A stretch of 64,000 bases of DNA from positions 224,805-288,804 of the forward strand of contig VCAZ01000194.1 of NCBI GenBank assembly GCA_005784505.1. The letters are read 5' to 3'. Source of the stretch: Bagarius yarrelli (Eukaryota > Chordata > Actinopteri > Siluriformes > Sisoridae). The notes beneath the pieces are model-generated. The model had not been told where the DNA came from and searched no databases. It saw only the letters and a program-made list of their open reading frames with translations. Both the position numbers and the translations under genes were made by a program. This document shows positions 32,710-44,813 of the stretch, one piece after another; within the stretch, counting starts at the first letter, position 1, and each line of letters begins with the position of its first letter.

Positions 32710-33075
32710 GTCCATGCTTATATCTATCTATCCATCCGTCTATCCATCTGAACATCTATCTGTCTATCCGACCATCCGTCTATTCATCTGACCATCCAAC
32801 TGTCTATCTGACCATCAATCCATCTATCCGACCATCAACCATCTATCCGACCATCTACCTGTCTATCCGACCATCTACCTGTCTATCCGTCCATCTGTCT
32901 ATCTAACCGTCTATCTGTGCATCCGGTCGTCTATCCATACATCTGTTTATATTTAGCTCTCTCTTCTGTCTATTCATCTCCCACCCTGTTTTTTTACCGT
33001 CTATCCATCCATCCCCCATCCATCCATCCATCCACTGGTCTGTCTCTCTGTCCAACAGTCTATCTATCTAGTTAC
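32665..33075. repeat. (CTAT/CTGT/CCAT)n tetranucleotide array
   Basis: Begins with TGTC units, then mixes CTAT, CCAT, CTGT and CCGACCAT units of 12-20 bp (for example CTATCCGACCATCTACCTGT repeated near 32850-32890), ending in CATC and TCTG units. Confidence 0.9.
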
Positions 33076-33404
33076 TACTAATGATCAATTTAAAATAGAT
33101 ATTTTTCTAGGGTTTTTTTTTTTCAAATAACCTTTATCACATTTGCTTTCCCAAAATTGTTTTGCAGCAATTATAAAGAAAGAAAAAAACAAATGTGGGC
33201 TCACAAAAAGTTCAGAGATGATCCAAATAAAAGGGTGTAAAACCGTTCAGAAGAATGAAAATTAAAAAAAAAATAGTTTAAGAGCACCCAGAAAGTCAGG
33301 ATAATAAAAAAGAAAATTCTACCCTAGCTTAATGCAGCCATAAAAAATTTAAATACAGAAAACAACAACTTAACCCTAAATATACAGTAAAAAAACCATA
33401 AAAT
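33076..33404. other. AT-rich noncoding DNA
   Basis: Nothing is recognised; it borders the large satellite. Confidence 0.4.
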
Positions 33405-34956
33405 AAATCAACTTTAGTGTAAGACCATCTACATACATAGCATTAAAATACTGTATAACATTTAAAATAATACTGGAATATTTATTTACTTTCCCAATTT
33501 ACAGTATTTTACATTGATATCTAGTGTAAGAGCAGTGTAATAACCCTAGGGTAAGAGCAGTCTAGAATAAATAAATAAATAACCTAGTGTAAAGACATCT
33601 GGAATCATAATAATAACTAGGTAAGAGCAGTTGAATAATAAATAATAATAATCCTAGTGCAGAGCAGTCAGGAAAAATAAATAATAAATAACCCTAGTGA
33701 GCGCAATCTAATAAATAATAAATAACCCTAGTGTAAGGCGCTAAATAAATAAATAAATAACCCTATTGTAGAGCATCTGAATAATAAATAAATAATCCTA
33801 GTGTAAGAGCAGTCTAGATAAATAATAAATACCCTATTGTAACAGAGCATCTAAATAAATAAATAAATAACCCTAGTGTAAGAGCATCCATACTAATAAA
33901 TAACTAAATAAATACCCTAGTGTAAGCATCTAGAATAAATAAATAATACCTAGTGTGAGCAGTCGAGAAAAATAATAAAATAACCCTAGTGTAGATCAGT
34001 CGAGAATAATAAATAAATAACCCTATGTAAGAGAGTCTAGAAAAATAATAAATATAAATACCCTGTTTACGAGCAGTCTAGAATAAATAAATAAAAATAA
34101 ATAACCTAGGTAAGACAGCTAGAAATAATAAATAAATAAATAACGCTAGTGTAAGAGCAGTCTAGAATAAATAAATAAATAAATAATAACCCTAGTTAAG
34201 ATCAGTCCAAATAAATAAATAAATAACCTAGTGTAAGAGCAGTCTAAAAAAGAAATAATAACCCTAGTGTAAGAGCAGTCTAGAATAAAGAATAAATAAT
34301 AATAAATAAACCCTATGTAATCAGTCTAGAATAAATAAATAATACCCTAGTGTAGAGCATCTAGAATAATTAAATAAATAACCCTATGTAAGAGCAGTAG
34401 AAAAAATAATAATAAATAAAACCTAGTGTAAGAGCAGTCTAAATACATAAAAATAACCTAGGTAAAGCATCGCAGAATAAATAAATAAATAAATAATCCT
34501 AGTGGGAGAGCATCTAAATAAATAAATAAATAAATATACCTAGTGTAAGATCCCGCAGTCTAGAATAAAGAAATAAATAACGCGGCTAGTGTAAGAGGCA
34601 GTCCAGATAAATGAAATAATAAATAAATAACCACTACTGTTAGCGCACTCAGAATAAAAAAATACAATAAATAAATACAATAATCCTAGTGTAAGAGCAG
34701 TCCAAATAAATGAATAATAAATAAATACCCCTAGTGTAGGAGGGGGGCAGTAGATAAATAAATAAATAAATAACCCTATTGTAAGAGCATCTAATTAAAT
34801 AAAAATAAAAACTAATAAATCAATAAATAAATAAACCCTAGTGTAAGAGCAGTATAAAGAACAGCTAAATATAAATAATAATAAATAACCCTAGTGTTAA
34901 GAGCAGTCTATAATAATAAATAATAACCCTAGTGTAAGAGCAGTCTAGAATAATAA

Positions 34957-34987
<31 letters not shown>

Positions 34988-37900
34988 ATATAAATAAATA
35001 AATAACCCTAAATAAAATCCTATTGTAAGAAGCAGTCTAGAATAAGATAATAATAAATAAATAAATAACTCTAGTGTAAGAGCAGTCCAGAATAAATAAA
35101 TAAAATAAAAATAAATAATCAAATAATAAATAATAAAAAATAATCCTAGTGTAAGAGCATCCTAATAAATAAATAAATAAATAATCCTAGTGTAAGAGAG
35201 CAGTCCAGAATGAATAATAAAAAAAAATCCAAATAAATAACTAATCAAATACCTAGTGTAGGAGCAGTCTAGAATAATAAATAACTAATAACCCTACTGT
35301 AAGAGCAGTCCAGAATAAATAAATAAATAACCTAGTGTAAGAGCAGTCCAGAATAAAATAAATAAATAATAACCCTACTGTAGAGCAGTCCAGAATAAAT
35401 AATCATAAATAACCCTAGCAGTGTAAGAGCAGTCCAGATAAATAAATAAATAGTGAAACAGCATAATAAATAAATAAATCACCCTGAGTGTAAGAGCAGT
35501 CCAGAATAAATAAATAAAATAAATAACCCTAGTGTAAGACGTCAGAATAAATAAATACCAGAATAAATAATACAATACTAAATAACCCAGGTCCAGTCCT
35601 AAATAAATAATAACTAACCCTAGTGTAGAGCAGTCTAGAATACATAAATAAATAAATAACCCTAGTGTAAGAGCAGTCTAGAAATAATAAATAAATAAAT
35701 AAATAACCTAGTGTAAGAGAGTCAGCTAAATAAATAAATAAACTAAACCCTAGTGTAAGAGCAGTCTAGAATAAATAAATAAATAAATAACCCTAGTGAA
35801 GGAGCAGTCTAGAATAATAAATAAATACCCCTAGTGTAAGAGCAGTCTAGAATAAATAAATAAATAAATAACCCTACTGTAAGAGCAGTCCGAATAAATA
35901 AATAAATAAATAACCTAGTGTAAGAGCAGTCCAGAATAAAATAAAATAAAACCCTACTGTAAGAGTCCTAGAATAAAATAAAAAAATACCCTAGTGTAAG
36001 GGTCAGTCCAGAATAAATAAATCAAATAAATAACCCTGACTGTAAGAGCAGTCCAGAATAAATAAATAAATAATCCTAGTGTAAGAGCAGGCAAGAATCC
36101 AGAATATAATAAATAAATAAATAACCCTACTGTAAGAGCATCCAGAATAATAAATACGGTAAATAACCTATGTAAGCATAGAATAAATAAATAAATAATA
36201 ACCCTAGTGTAAGAGCATATGGTCCCTAGAATAAATAAAATAAATAACCCTAGTGAACAGCAGTCCAGACTAAATAATAAATAAATAACCCTAGTGTAAG
36301 AGGCAGTCCAGATAAATAAATAAATACTAACCCTAGTGTAGAAGTCAGTCAATCTAAATAAATAAAATAACCCTAGTGAAAGTGCAGACCAGCAGTCCAG
36401 AATAAATAAATAAAATAACTAACCCCTAGTGTATAAGAGCAGAATAGATAAATACAATAATACTAACCCTAGTGTACAGCCCAGAATAAATAGAATCAAT
36501 ACAGTGTAAGAGCAGTCTAGAATAAATAAATAACTAACCCTAGTGTAAGAGCAGTCAGAATAAATAATAAATAAATAACCCTAGTGTAAGGCAGTCTAAA
36601 GAAAAATAAATAGAGATAAATAAACCTAGTGTAAGAGCCTAGTCCTAAATAAATAAATAACCCTAGTGTAAGAGCAGTCCCGAATCCATAAATAAAAATA
36701 ACCCTAGTGTAAGAGCAGTAAATAAATAATAATAAATAAATGTACCAGTAGAATAATAAATAATCCTAGTGTAAGAGCAGTCCAGAATAAATAAATAAAT
36801 AATAATCCTAGTGTAAGAGCAGTCAGAATAAATAAATAAATAATAACCCTAGTGTAAGAGCATCCAGAAATAGAATAAATAAATAAATAAATAACCTAGT
36901 GTAACAGCAGTCCAGAATAAATAATAAAGTAACTAACCCTAGTGTAAGAGCAGTCTAGAATAAATAAATAAATAATCCTAGTGTGGAGCAGTCTATAATA
37001 AATAAATACATAATACCCCTACTGTAAGAGCAGTCTAGAATAAATAATAAATCAAATAACCCTAGTGTATGAGCAGTCCAAATAATAATAATAATAATAA
37101 CCCTAGTGTAAGAGCAGTCCCGATAGAATAATAAATAAATAAATACCCTAGCAGTAGTGTAGGAGCAGTCTAGAATAATAAATAAATAATCCTAGTGTAA
37201 GGCAGTCAATAAATAAATAAATAAATACCCCTAGTGTAAAGTAGGAGCAGTCCAGAATAAATAATAAATAAATAACCCTAGTGTAAGCATCCAAATACAT
37301 AAATAAATAAATAACCCTAGTGTAAGAGCATTCCAGAATAAATGAAATAATAAATAAATAAATATAAAAAATAAACCCTAGTGTAGGAGCAGTCCAGAAT
37401 AAATAATAAATAAATAACCCTAGTGTAAGAGCAGTCCGCTAGAATAAATAAATAAATAAAATAACCCTAGTGTAAGAGCAGTCAGTAAATAAATAATAAC
37501 CAGATAAATAATAAATAATAATAACCCTGTGTAAAGCAGTCCAGAATAAATAAATAAATAAATAAAAACCCTAGTGTAAGAGCATCAGAATAATAAATAA
37601 ATAAATAAATAACCTATGTAAGAGCAGTCCAGAATAAATAAAAAAAAATCCTAGTAGCAGTCCAGAAACACAGTCCAGAATAAATAAATAATAACCCTAG
37701 TGTAAGAGCAGTAGGTCCCAGAATAAATAAATAAATAATAACCCCTAGTGTAAGAGCAGTCTAGAATAAATAATAAATAACCCTAGTGTAAGAGCAGTCC
37801 AGAATAAATAAATAATAAATAACCTGGCTAGTGGTAAAACGGCAGTCCAGAATAAATAAATAAATAACCCTAGTGTAAGAAGCCAGTCCAGACCAAATAA

Positions 37901-38270
37901 TAAATAAATAATAACCCTAGTGTAAGAGCAGTCCAGAATAAATAAATAAATAAATAACCCTAGTGTAAGAGCAGTCTCAGACTAAATAATAAAATAACTA
38001 ACCCTAGTGTAAAGCAGTCCAGAATAAATAAATAAATAAATAAACCCTAAGTGTAGAATAAATAACAAGGGTCATAAATAGAATAAATAAATAACTAACC
38101 CTAAATAAATAACTAAAATAACCTAGTGTAAGAGCAGTCTAGAATAAATAAATAAATAATACCTAGTGTAAGAGCATCTAGATAAAAATAACTAACTAAA
38201 TAACCCTAGTGTAAGAGCAGTCTAGAAGAAATAAATAAATAATTCCAGTGTAAGCAGTCCAGAAAAAAAC
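33405..38270. repeat. Large satellite array, unit about 38-45 bp
   Basis: The unit is a conserved core, CCTAGTGTAAGAGCAGTC, then TAGA or CAGA, joined by a variable run of ATAA tetranucleotides. By eye there are roughly one hundred copies. The left portion mostly ends the core in GTCTAGA; from about 35.1 kb GTCCAGA forms become common, with CTACTG variants mixed in between about 35.3 and 37 kb. Many copies lack one to a few bases (GCAGTCT to GCATCT, GTGTAAG to GTAG). A first decayed unit is near 33410-33440 and the last near 38245-38265. Minus-strand frames reading FIYLFWTALT-like peptides are translations of the unit. Confidence 0.95.
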
Positions 38271-39340
38271 TGTAATCAATAAGTGTTTAAAGATTACATA
38301 TATATATGTTTATTTTTGTAGTGCTATATAAATAACCTTTTTTCTTTTACAAAGAACCTAATGTGCAGCAGAAAGATCCCAAAGATGTTAGAGGTTCTTA
38401 ACAGAACCATGTCATGCCTCATGAGGAACCATTTAAATACATTAATTATTAAGACTGCTGCAAAACAAAATCGGATAAAAAAAAAAAAGCATTACCATGG
38501 TAATAATGAGTAAAAAATTAATCCTTATATCTAATTAAGAAAAAACTAAGGGTAAACAAGATATGGGGTTAGGGTATATAAGAAATAACCTAATAATCAA
38601 TGAAATCAAGAGAATGTTTTTAGGCATTTAACTTTTTGCAGTTAAATTCCAACATAAATACCTCAGCATTATTTTGAGAGCATATTTTTCCACATGACAA
38701 CCGACCTTATTTATCATATAGCCTTAGTTACAGCTCAATATTTCCACTATATGGTGAATGTATTAATGTGTGTGAACCCTATAATGATACGAATGAGATA
38801 AACGGCGTTTTATTCCTACAGAAAAATTATTGCAAAGTTGATAAATGTTGCATGCATTCTTTTCCCTTGGTAAAAAAGAGCATTATTCCACGTCTGTCTG
38901 TGTGTGTGTGTGTGTGTGAGATTTTTTTGCTGACTCAAATCAAACTACAAATGACACAGCATTTACACATCTCACTCACCTTTTTTTCTTGCATTGCTAT
39001 AATTGTCCCACTTTGAGATTTTCTCATATCGCACGAACAAAAGAAAGAAAAATAAAGGAAACATTTTGAGGTATTTTAAGGTTTTAATCTTTTCACTCAG
39101 ATCAAGCAGAATTAAAGACACTTCATGCTCTTTGGTTTTTCATCAATATCATGGCATAAGAGAGACTGGGTGAGAAAGAAAGACAACATGTGATGCACAA
39201 ACACAATAAGTGAATTAATCAAATGAAATGCGCATTCAATGAGTCTCACGTTTTAAACAGTAAGATGCACCTATTCTTTAAATTATTTGTACTTGAACTT
39301 TAATTGAATTGAATTTAATTATGTATATTTGATTAAACAT
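38271..39340. other. AT-rich noncoding DNA
   Basis: A TG run is at 38898-38918. AGGTTCTTAACAGAACC near 38392 is a small palindrome of a type seen in fish repeats. No exon was supported. Confidence 0.4.
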
Positions 39341-42060
39341 ACTTTAAATTACCGTTTACCGTCATTTTTAAAGTTGTAATCTTGGCCAACGATCGTTGTC
39401 TCTGCGGAATTATTGGTATGCAAATGAGGAGCCTGATATCTAGATAATTAAAATGGAGATAAGGATAATGAATTGTTTAAGTAATCAAAAATAAAAATAA
39501 ATTAAAAAAAACAGCGCCGAATGACTCCGCATTGAAATGAATTTTGCGGCAAAACGAATCATGTCAGAAAAAAAGGTTCTGCTACAAAATTTAGGCTAGC
39601 AAAGAACACAAAAAGGAAAAAAAAATGGTTAAATAATTAAAGTCCTGGTTAATTCTGCAGATAAAGAAATCCAGTGTAAAGTCCATGCGCTGGAAGAACA
39701 GTTCCTAATGTTTTTTTTTAACCCGGTATGTTAAACGATGGACATAAAGTGAAGCTCGGCGTTTCGAAACCTTACGTAAGTCCAGAGTCACTGATGGCAA
39801 TCCTGTCTGAAGGAATAGCTAAAAAAAATCCCCCTCTGTTAACTCCAGAACATTGCAAGAAGTTGCTGGGGTCCATTATTTTAGTGCAAGAGGCCTTGAA
39901 GTTGAATCAAATAAACATATAAAGAAGCTCCTTTTTCCTCAATTCAGGACATCTTCGCTGCTCGCTTTGTCTCGAACCGAGTGTCACGTTAAGCGGAGAT
40001 CAAGTATGCAAATGAGCCCAGCGATTAGATTATGCCAAGTAGCAGAAAGACAGATGGAGAAAGGGAACAGTGAGGGCGGATGAGGCGGCAAGACGTGCGT
40101 CAGTGTCCCGGTGCGGAGCATGGTGCTGGAGTGCAGGGTCAGGTTGGCGCGCTGGCATTCCAGGGTGCTAGGAGTGTATACAGATACACACATGCCTTGA
40201 CATCTAGATGAAGCCGTCTCTCTCTCGCTCTCTCTCTCTCTCTCTCCCGCATTCTCTGTCCTTTTTATTCCTCTCTCCTTTTTCTAACCCGTCATCAGAC
40301 CAGAAAGAATGCCCGTTTTCCAGCGGGGCACATGTGGCGAGCAGAGCGGGCGAAGACGGCAGAGTGGGGCAGAAAACAGCTTAAACCTTCCCCTAAAATG
40401 AAAATTAGGAGGAGGAGGAGGGATGGCGCTTGAGAGCATTTTAAATTAGCGAATGCCATTTTCCTTCGGTGGCGGTGGTGACGTTAATTAATTTGTCTCG
40501 CCGTTTTTTTTTTGTTTTCAAAAATTAGCTTCTGGCACGGAGCCTTTGAAGAGAAGAAATTACGTGCCCCTTTCTTCATGTTCCCCTCCTTCTGGTCCCC
40601 ATGTCCTCGTCATCCTGTCCCCAGCATCCTTTTGTGAGAACATGTTGTGTGCTTGTATAGTTTTTTTGTATAGGAATGAAGAAACTGCATGTATGAGTAA
40701 TCCACACCAGCTTGAGGAGGAGGAGGAGGAGGAGGAAGAGAAAAAGCAAAAAAAACCAAGAGAACCTTTTTTTTTTTTTTTTTTTATAAGTTATGTGAAC
40801 ACTCAGGGACAGATGTAGGCACTCATAAATTATCCGTTTCATTTGCATATTCCTGGCATAAGACATTATGCAAATAACAGTCCATTTGCATAATGGATTC
40901 CTCGTGTTGCCTCCGTTAAGCTTGTGCTCGTTTTTATTTAATAATAAAAGAAAACAAAAGACAAAAGTGGGAAGAATGTCATGTCGATTAAACCCATACG
41001 TCCAGGAGCCAGAGCCCCAAACAAACTGAAATTCCTTGTTTCAAAGCAGCGATGGACCAAAGTGACCAGTGGGGGGAAAAATTAAAGGTAGCGAGAGAGA
41101 AAGAAAAAGAAAAAGAGGGAATTTTTCTTTAAATCTGCTTCATTTCAGATTAAATATACTTGCCTGGTTCAGCAGTAGCCTGTGCATGTATACAGATTTC
41201 GGCACTCCCTTTTAATGAATCTGTACTGCTTTCGACATTTGTGTGAGCGGCTGCCAGACTAATTAACGGCAGTTGGCAGACTCGCTGTGGGAGGCGGGAA
41301 TGAGAGACCGGTTTGGCTTGTTACTAAATAATTAAAAGCAGTGTGCATTATTGTTTTTAACGAACGCGCCAAAGACACACAAACAAATATTCAGGACAGC
41401 TAGAAAGCACTGCGCGGGTGATAATCGTTTAATCGATACTGCTAATTTGAGCTAATTCACAGGACGGCATTGAGCAAGCGCTAATCGCGGCAAGACAAAA
41501 GATAATTACGACAAAGATGTATAAATCGTGCGCACTGCGGTAAATCTGCAACAATGCATAAATTTTGTCCTTCTAACAGACACATCCAAGAAGTAAAGGT
41601 GCAGGAATATAAAATATATTAAATAAAAACTTTTTTACAGATAGAGAAGAAAGGGGAGAAAAGAGGAAGCAGAAGGGTGGATTTATAAAAAACAGAAAGA
41701 GAGAGAGGTGGGAGGTGGTAGCAAGGAGGACTTCCATTGGTTTTTTTTATAACGAAATACCATCAACATATTGCGGAAAGATCAGACAGTAAAAACATAA
41801 ATTGCAATCTGCTCCATTCAATTAAGCATCTTTCCAGTGTGCACACACACCTTACCCCTGCACTGGCACTCGGAATGGTTCGCCACTGCACTCGTGCCAA
41901 CAGGAGCGCAGGCGAGGGCAAAACGAGCCAGACACATGGCGATGCCAGGCTAAAGAGGAAAGGCAGGGGTTTACGAGCAAAAAAACACTATGTGAGGAGA
42001 ATTAATTGATTTTAGAATCAATTAAGTCATATGTTAATTACCGTCAAGCTTATAGAACAA
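39341..42060. other. Candidate enhancer-rich block, part 1
   Basis: Almost free of transposons, with many TAATTA-type cores (GTTAATTAATTTG near 40484, ACTAATTAACGG near 41259, GAATTAATTG near 42000). Octamers ATGCAAAT or ATTTGCAT are at 39418, 40006, 40841, 40868 and 40884. GA, CT and GAG microsatellites interrupt it (40213-40248; 40712-40740). The composition matches clustered developmental enhancers; conservation was not tested. Confidence 0.45.
40841..40891. promoter_or_regulatory. Triple octamer cluster (POU-factor-type sites)
   Basis: ATTTGCAT at 40841-40848, ATGCAAAT at 40868-40875 and ATTTGCAT at 40884-40891: three perfect octamers in 51 bp on alternating strands, with TGCATATTCC and TTATGCAAATAA contexts that POU and SOX-POU complexes prefer. 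Occupancy is inferred. Confidence 0.45.
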
Positions 42061-44779
42061 AAAGACGTGGTGAGTGCATGTATGTGTATGCTTGTTGGGG
42101 GTGATTAGAGGAAGAGCTGAAAATAGCAAAAGGGGCGGGGGCGAAAAAAAAAAAAAACATGAGAAAAGACTGAGAGAAGAAGGGGTGGGCAAGCAAGAGA
42201 AAGCAGCGAATGTGGATGGACGGAAAAAAGCTGGCACAGTGCCATCCATTCACAAGTAGTGCCAAGACAGACTGGCGTTGGTGCGCATACGGTAGGCGGG
42301 TAAACATACGCAAAAAAAAAGGGTCCAGCATCATTTAGCTCAAACTGTCAAACGAGCCACTTTTTTATGTGGTTGTGGTTGCTGTGCAGCAAGCATAAGA
42401 CACATGAGGGCTTTGGCGTGGAAAGTGCAAACTTGAGTCTTTCGGAGACAAACCCATCTGCCAGGCATTGGTTACTATGGGACTACAGACATCTGGTGAA
42501 GTACGGGTACAGGTTGGAAAAACAAATCATCGTGGTTCTCAAAGTCGTGCCAACTGCTTAGACTACAGAATACAAGCCTGGAGAGGAGAACCCAACCATG
42601 ATGGATCGAATCAATGTGATGGCGCTGCCCGAAGAGTGGCAAAGGGGCGGGAAGTAAAGAAGCACCTCCCTTTGGTCTTTCCGCTCTCAGTGCTGTTTTC
42701 TGTGCCAGGCGGGCAGCCAGGCAGTAGACACCATGCCAACGTCGCTGTTGGCAGCTGTAGAGCTGATGCGGAAAGCAAGGTGGCTTGTACGCAATCTTCT
42801 CCACTGTCGGGTTGAGGTGACATTTTTGTTTTTAAATTTTGCCATGGCACAGGGCCAACAAGCTACTCACGTTAACCAGACAGGATGGGGGCGAGTCACT
42901 GTGTGGCATCTGTCACAGAAGGACGGAAAAGCAGTGGAAACAGTAAATGGAGATCTTGTGTCCGGTTTGCGGGTCGCTTGACGAAGATAAAGAGTCGAGA
43001 ATCAAGAAATATGGTAGATTACATTGTCGAGTAATTAAACGAGCAAAAGTTTACGCTGGTAATTAACATGACTGACTTAATAAAAGGAAACCCACCTGCC
43101 AAAAAAATAATGGGCGAAAAAAGAACGAAAAGCTGGTATTGGTATGGACTCTGATGGTGCTTTCTTTTCTCTGCCAAACCCCTTCTTTGCTTTAACAAAC
43201 TGAATTTTTTTTTTTTTTTTTTAAAGTACCGCCTTGACAAGTCACCTTACACTCACCGCCGTGATGAGGAATGTCTACCATGAGCACTGCTGCTGCAGAT
43301 CCTGCCAGATTTGCCAATCGCTTCCTTGCAGCAAGAAGAGGGACCAAGAAAAGACCTGAGGGACTATGCCAAGGGCAAGAGCAGATGTTTACAAAAGCCA
43401 CTTAAATGGGAAAAATTTAATCGGCAAACACGGAGATGCATACTAATGAATCGGCACATGAAATTATAATCAGGTCGACAGACGGAAATTAATTTATGCT
43501 TTTCTCCCTTAACGAAGCGTTAATTATTCCCGATTCGTTAAAAAAAAGGAAAGTCGCATCTGAACCGCTCCGAGGCTGCGGATTTTTCTCGCTTGACAAA
43601 AGATTAACTTTATAAATAGGAAAAGGGAAAAAAAGATTAAAACTGAAAGCATAAACTCTACTGTAGCAAGCAAAGCTATGACAGAGAGGTAGGCATGCAA
43701 AGCAGGGCAAGCAGACGTGTGTGTATGTGTGTGTGTGTGTGATTTATATACATTCGCAATCACGAGGGAGATGAATGGCTCAGACAGTAGATTCTGGACA
43801 CCGTCAAGTAGCATGGGAAGACGAGGGGGATGGCACAACAGCCAACAGCTGAGACAACAGCTGAGCAAGAACTTGGTGGAGGGGGCACAGAAGGCAGAGG
43901 GACAAGCCTGCAGCCACAATGCCAGACACTCAGTGGAGGCAGAATCTGCCCCACCAACCCGCTTGTAAGTCCGCCAAAGAGCGCAGGGGGGCTGTGGGAA
44001 CGTTAGCGGCACCCTAATTTTGCCCCCACCTTGCCAGCCAAAGACAAAACTGTCAAACTCCTCCCTGCTTTTGTTTTTGTTTCGGATTTATCCTCTGACA
44101 TAGATGTGACGAAGACAGTACCAACTGTTCGTCCACGCCGAGATCGGTACCTCTCGGGTCCGGGGAGCGCTTACACGGTTCCTGGAAAATAAGGCTATGG
44201 GCACGGGGCGCGGAGCCAAGGATGGGCGCTGGCGGAACGAGGAAGATTGGATGGTATCATTAAATTCATTTGTTAAAACTCGCCGCAACAATTAAAAACA
44301 GAATTGGCATGGGGGATGGAGAATCATCAACTTATGGTAATTACGGATAAATAACCCAAACTTTTTCTTGCAGTTCTACGTCCTCTTGGATTTTTTTTTT
44401 TGTTGGATGAGGGGCATGACTGTGGAGTATGAATAATTGAATAAGTCATCCAAAGGGAGGGATTATAAGATCTTTGTGCTTCCTACACTGCCTTGGCATA
44501 ACCTTCAAAATGACACGTCCAAGGCTGCCACCAGGATGGGTTTGGCAAATGCTGGCATCTTTCAGAGGGATCTCTGGTGCGATTGCTTATTAAGCGTTCG
44601 TTATTCGCATTCGTTAATTGCTTCATTTTGTCGTGGTCCCGTGTTTTTTTTTTTTTTTTTCCCGCGGAATATATGGGGATATTTTAATCGTTTGGAGCTA
44701 ATGAAGTTTTGAGGATCTACCTATTTTAATTCCCCTAGGATGTTAATTGCGCCCTGTCTTCATTATGCAAATGGATTAC
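42061..44779. other. Candidate enhancer-rich block, part 2
   Basis: Repeat-poor, GC-balanced stretches at 42240-43000, 43090-43500 and 43740-44330, with cores such as AGTTAATTAAG, GTTAATTACC and GCGTTAATTATTCCC. Interruptions: T run 43207-43222, TG run 43716-43741, T run 44644-44660. A splice-bounded open segment (43257-43355, minus) is listed as a finding. No gene is called. Confidence 0.4.

Positions 44780-44810
<31 letters not shown>
44780..44810. repeat. Poly-A tract
   Basis: About 30 uninterrupted A bases beginning 8 bases after an ATGCAAAT octamer (44765-44772). No retroelement body is visible beside it. Confidence 0.9.

Positions 44811-44813
<3 letters not shown>

Noticed and set aside
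33405..38270. CRISPR-like regular repeats and several long minus-strand frames
   Set aside because: The 'spacers' are the same ATAA run in every unit, so this is a eukaryotic tandem satellite; the frames translate the unit.
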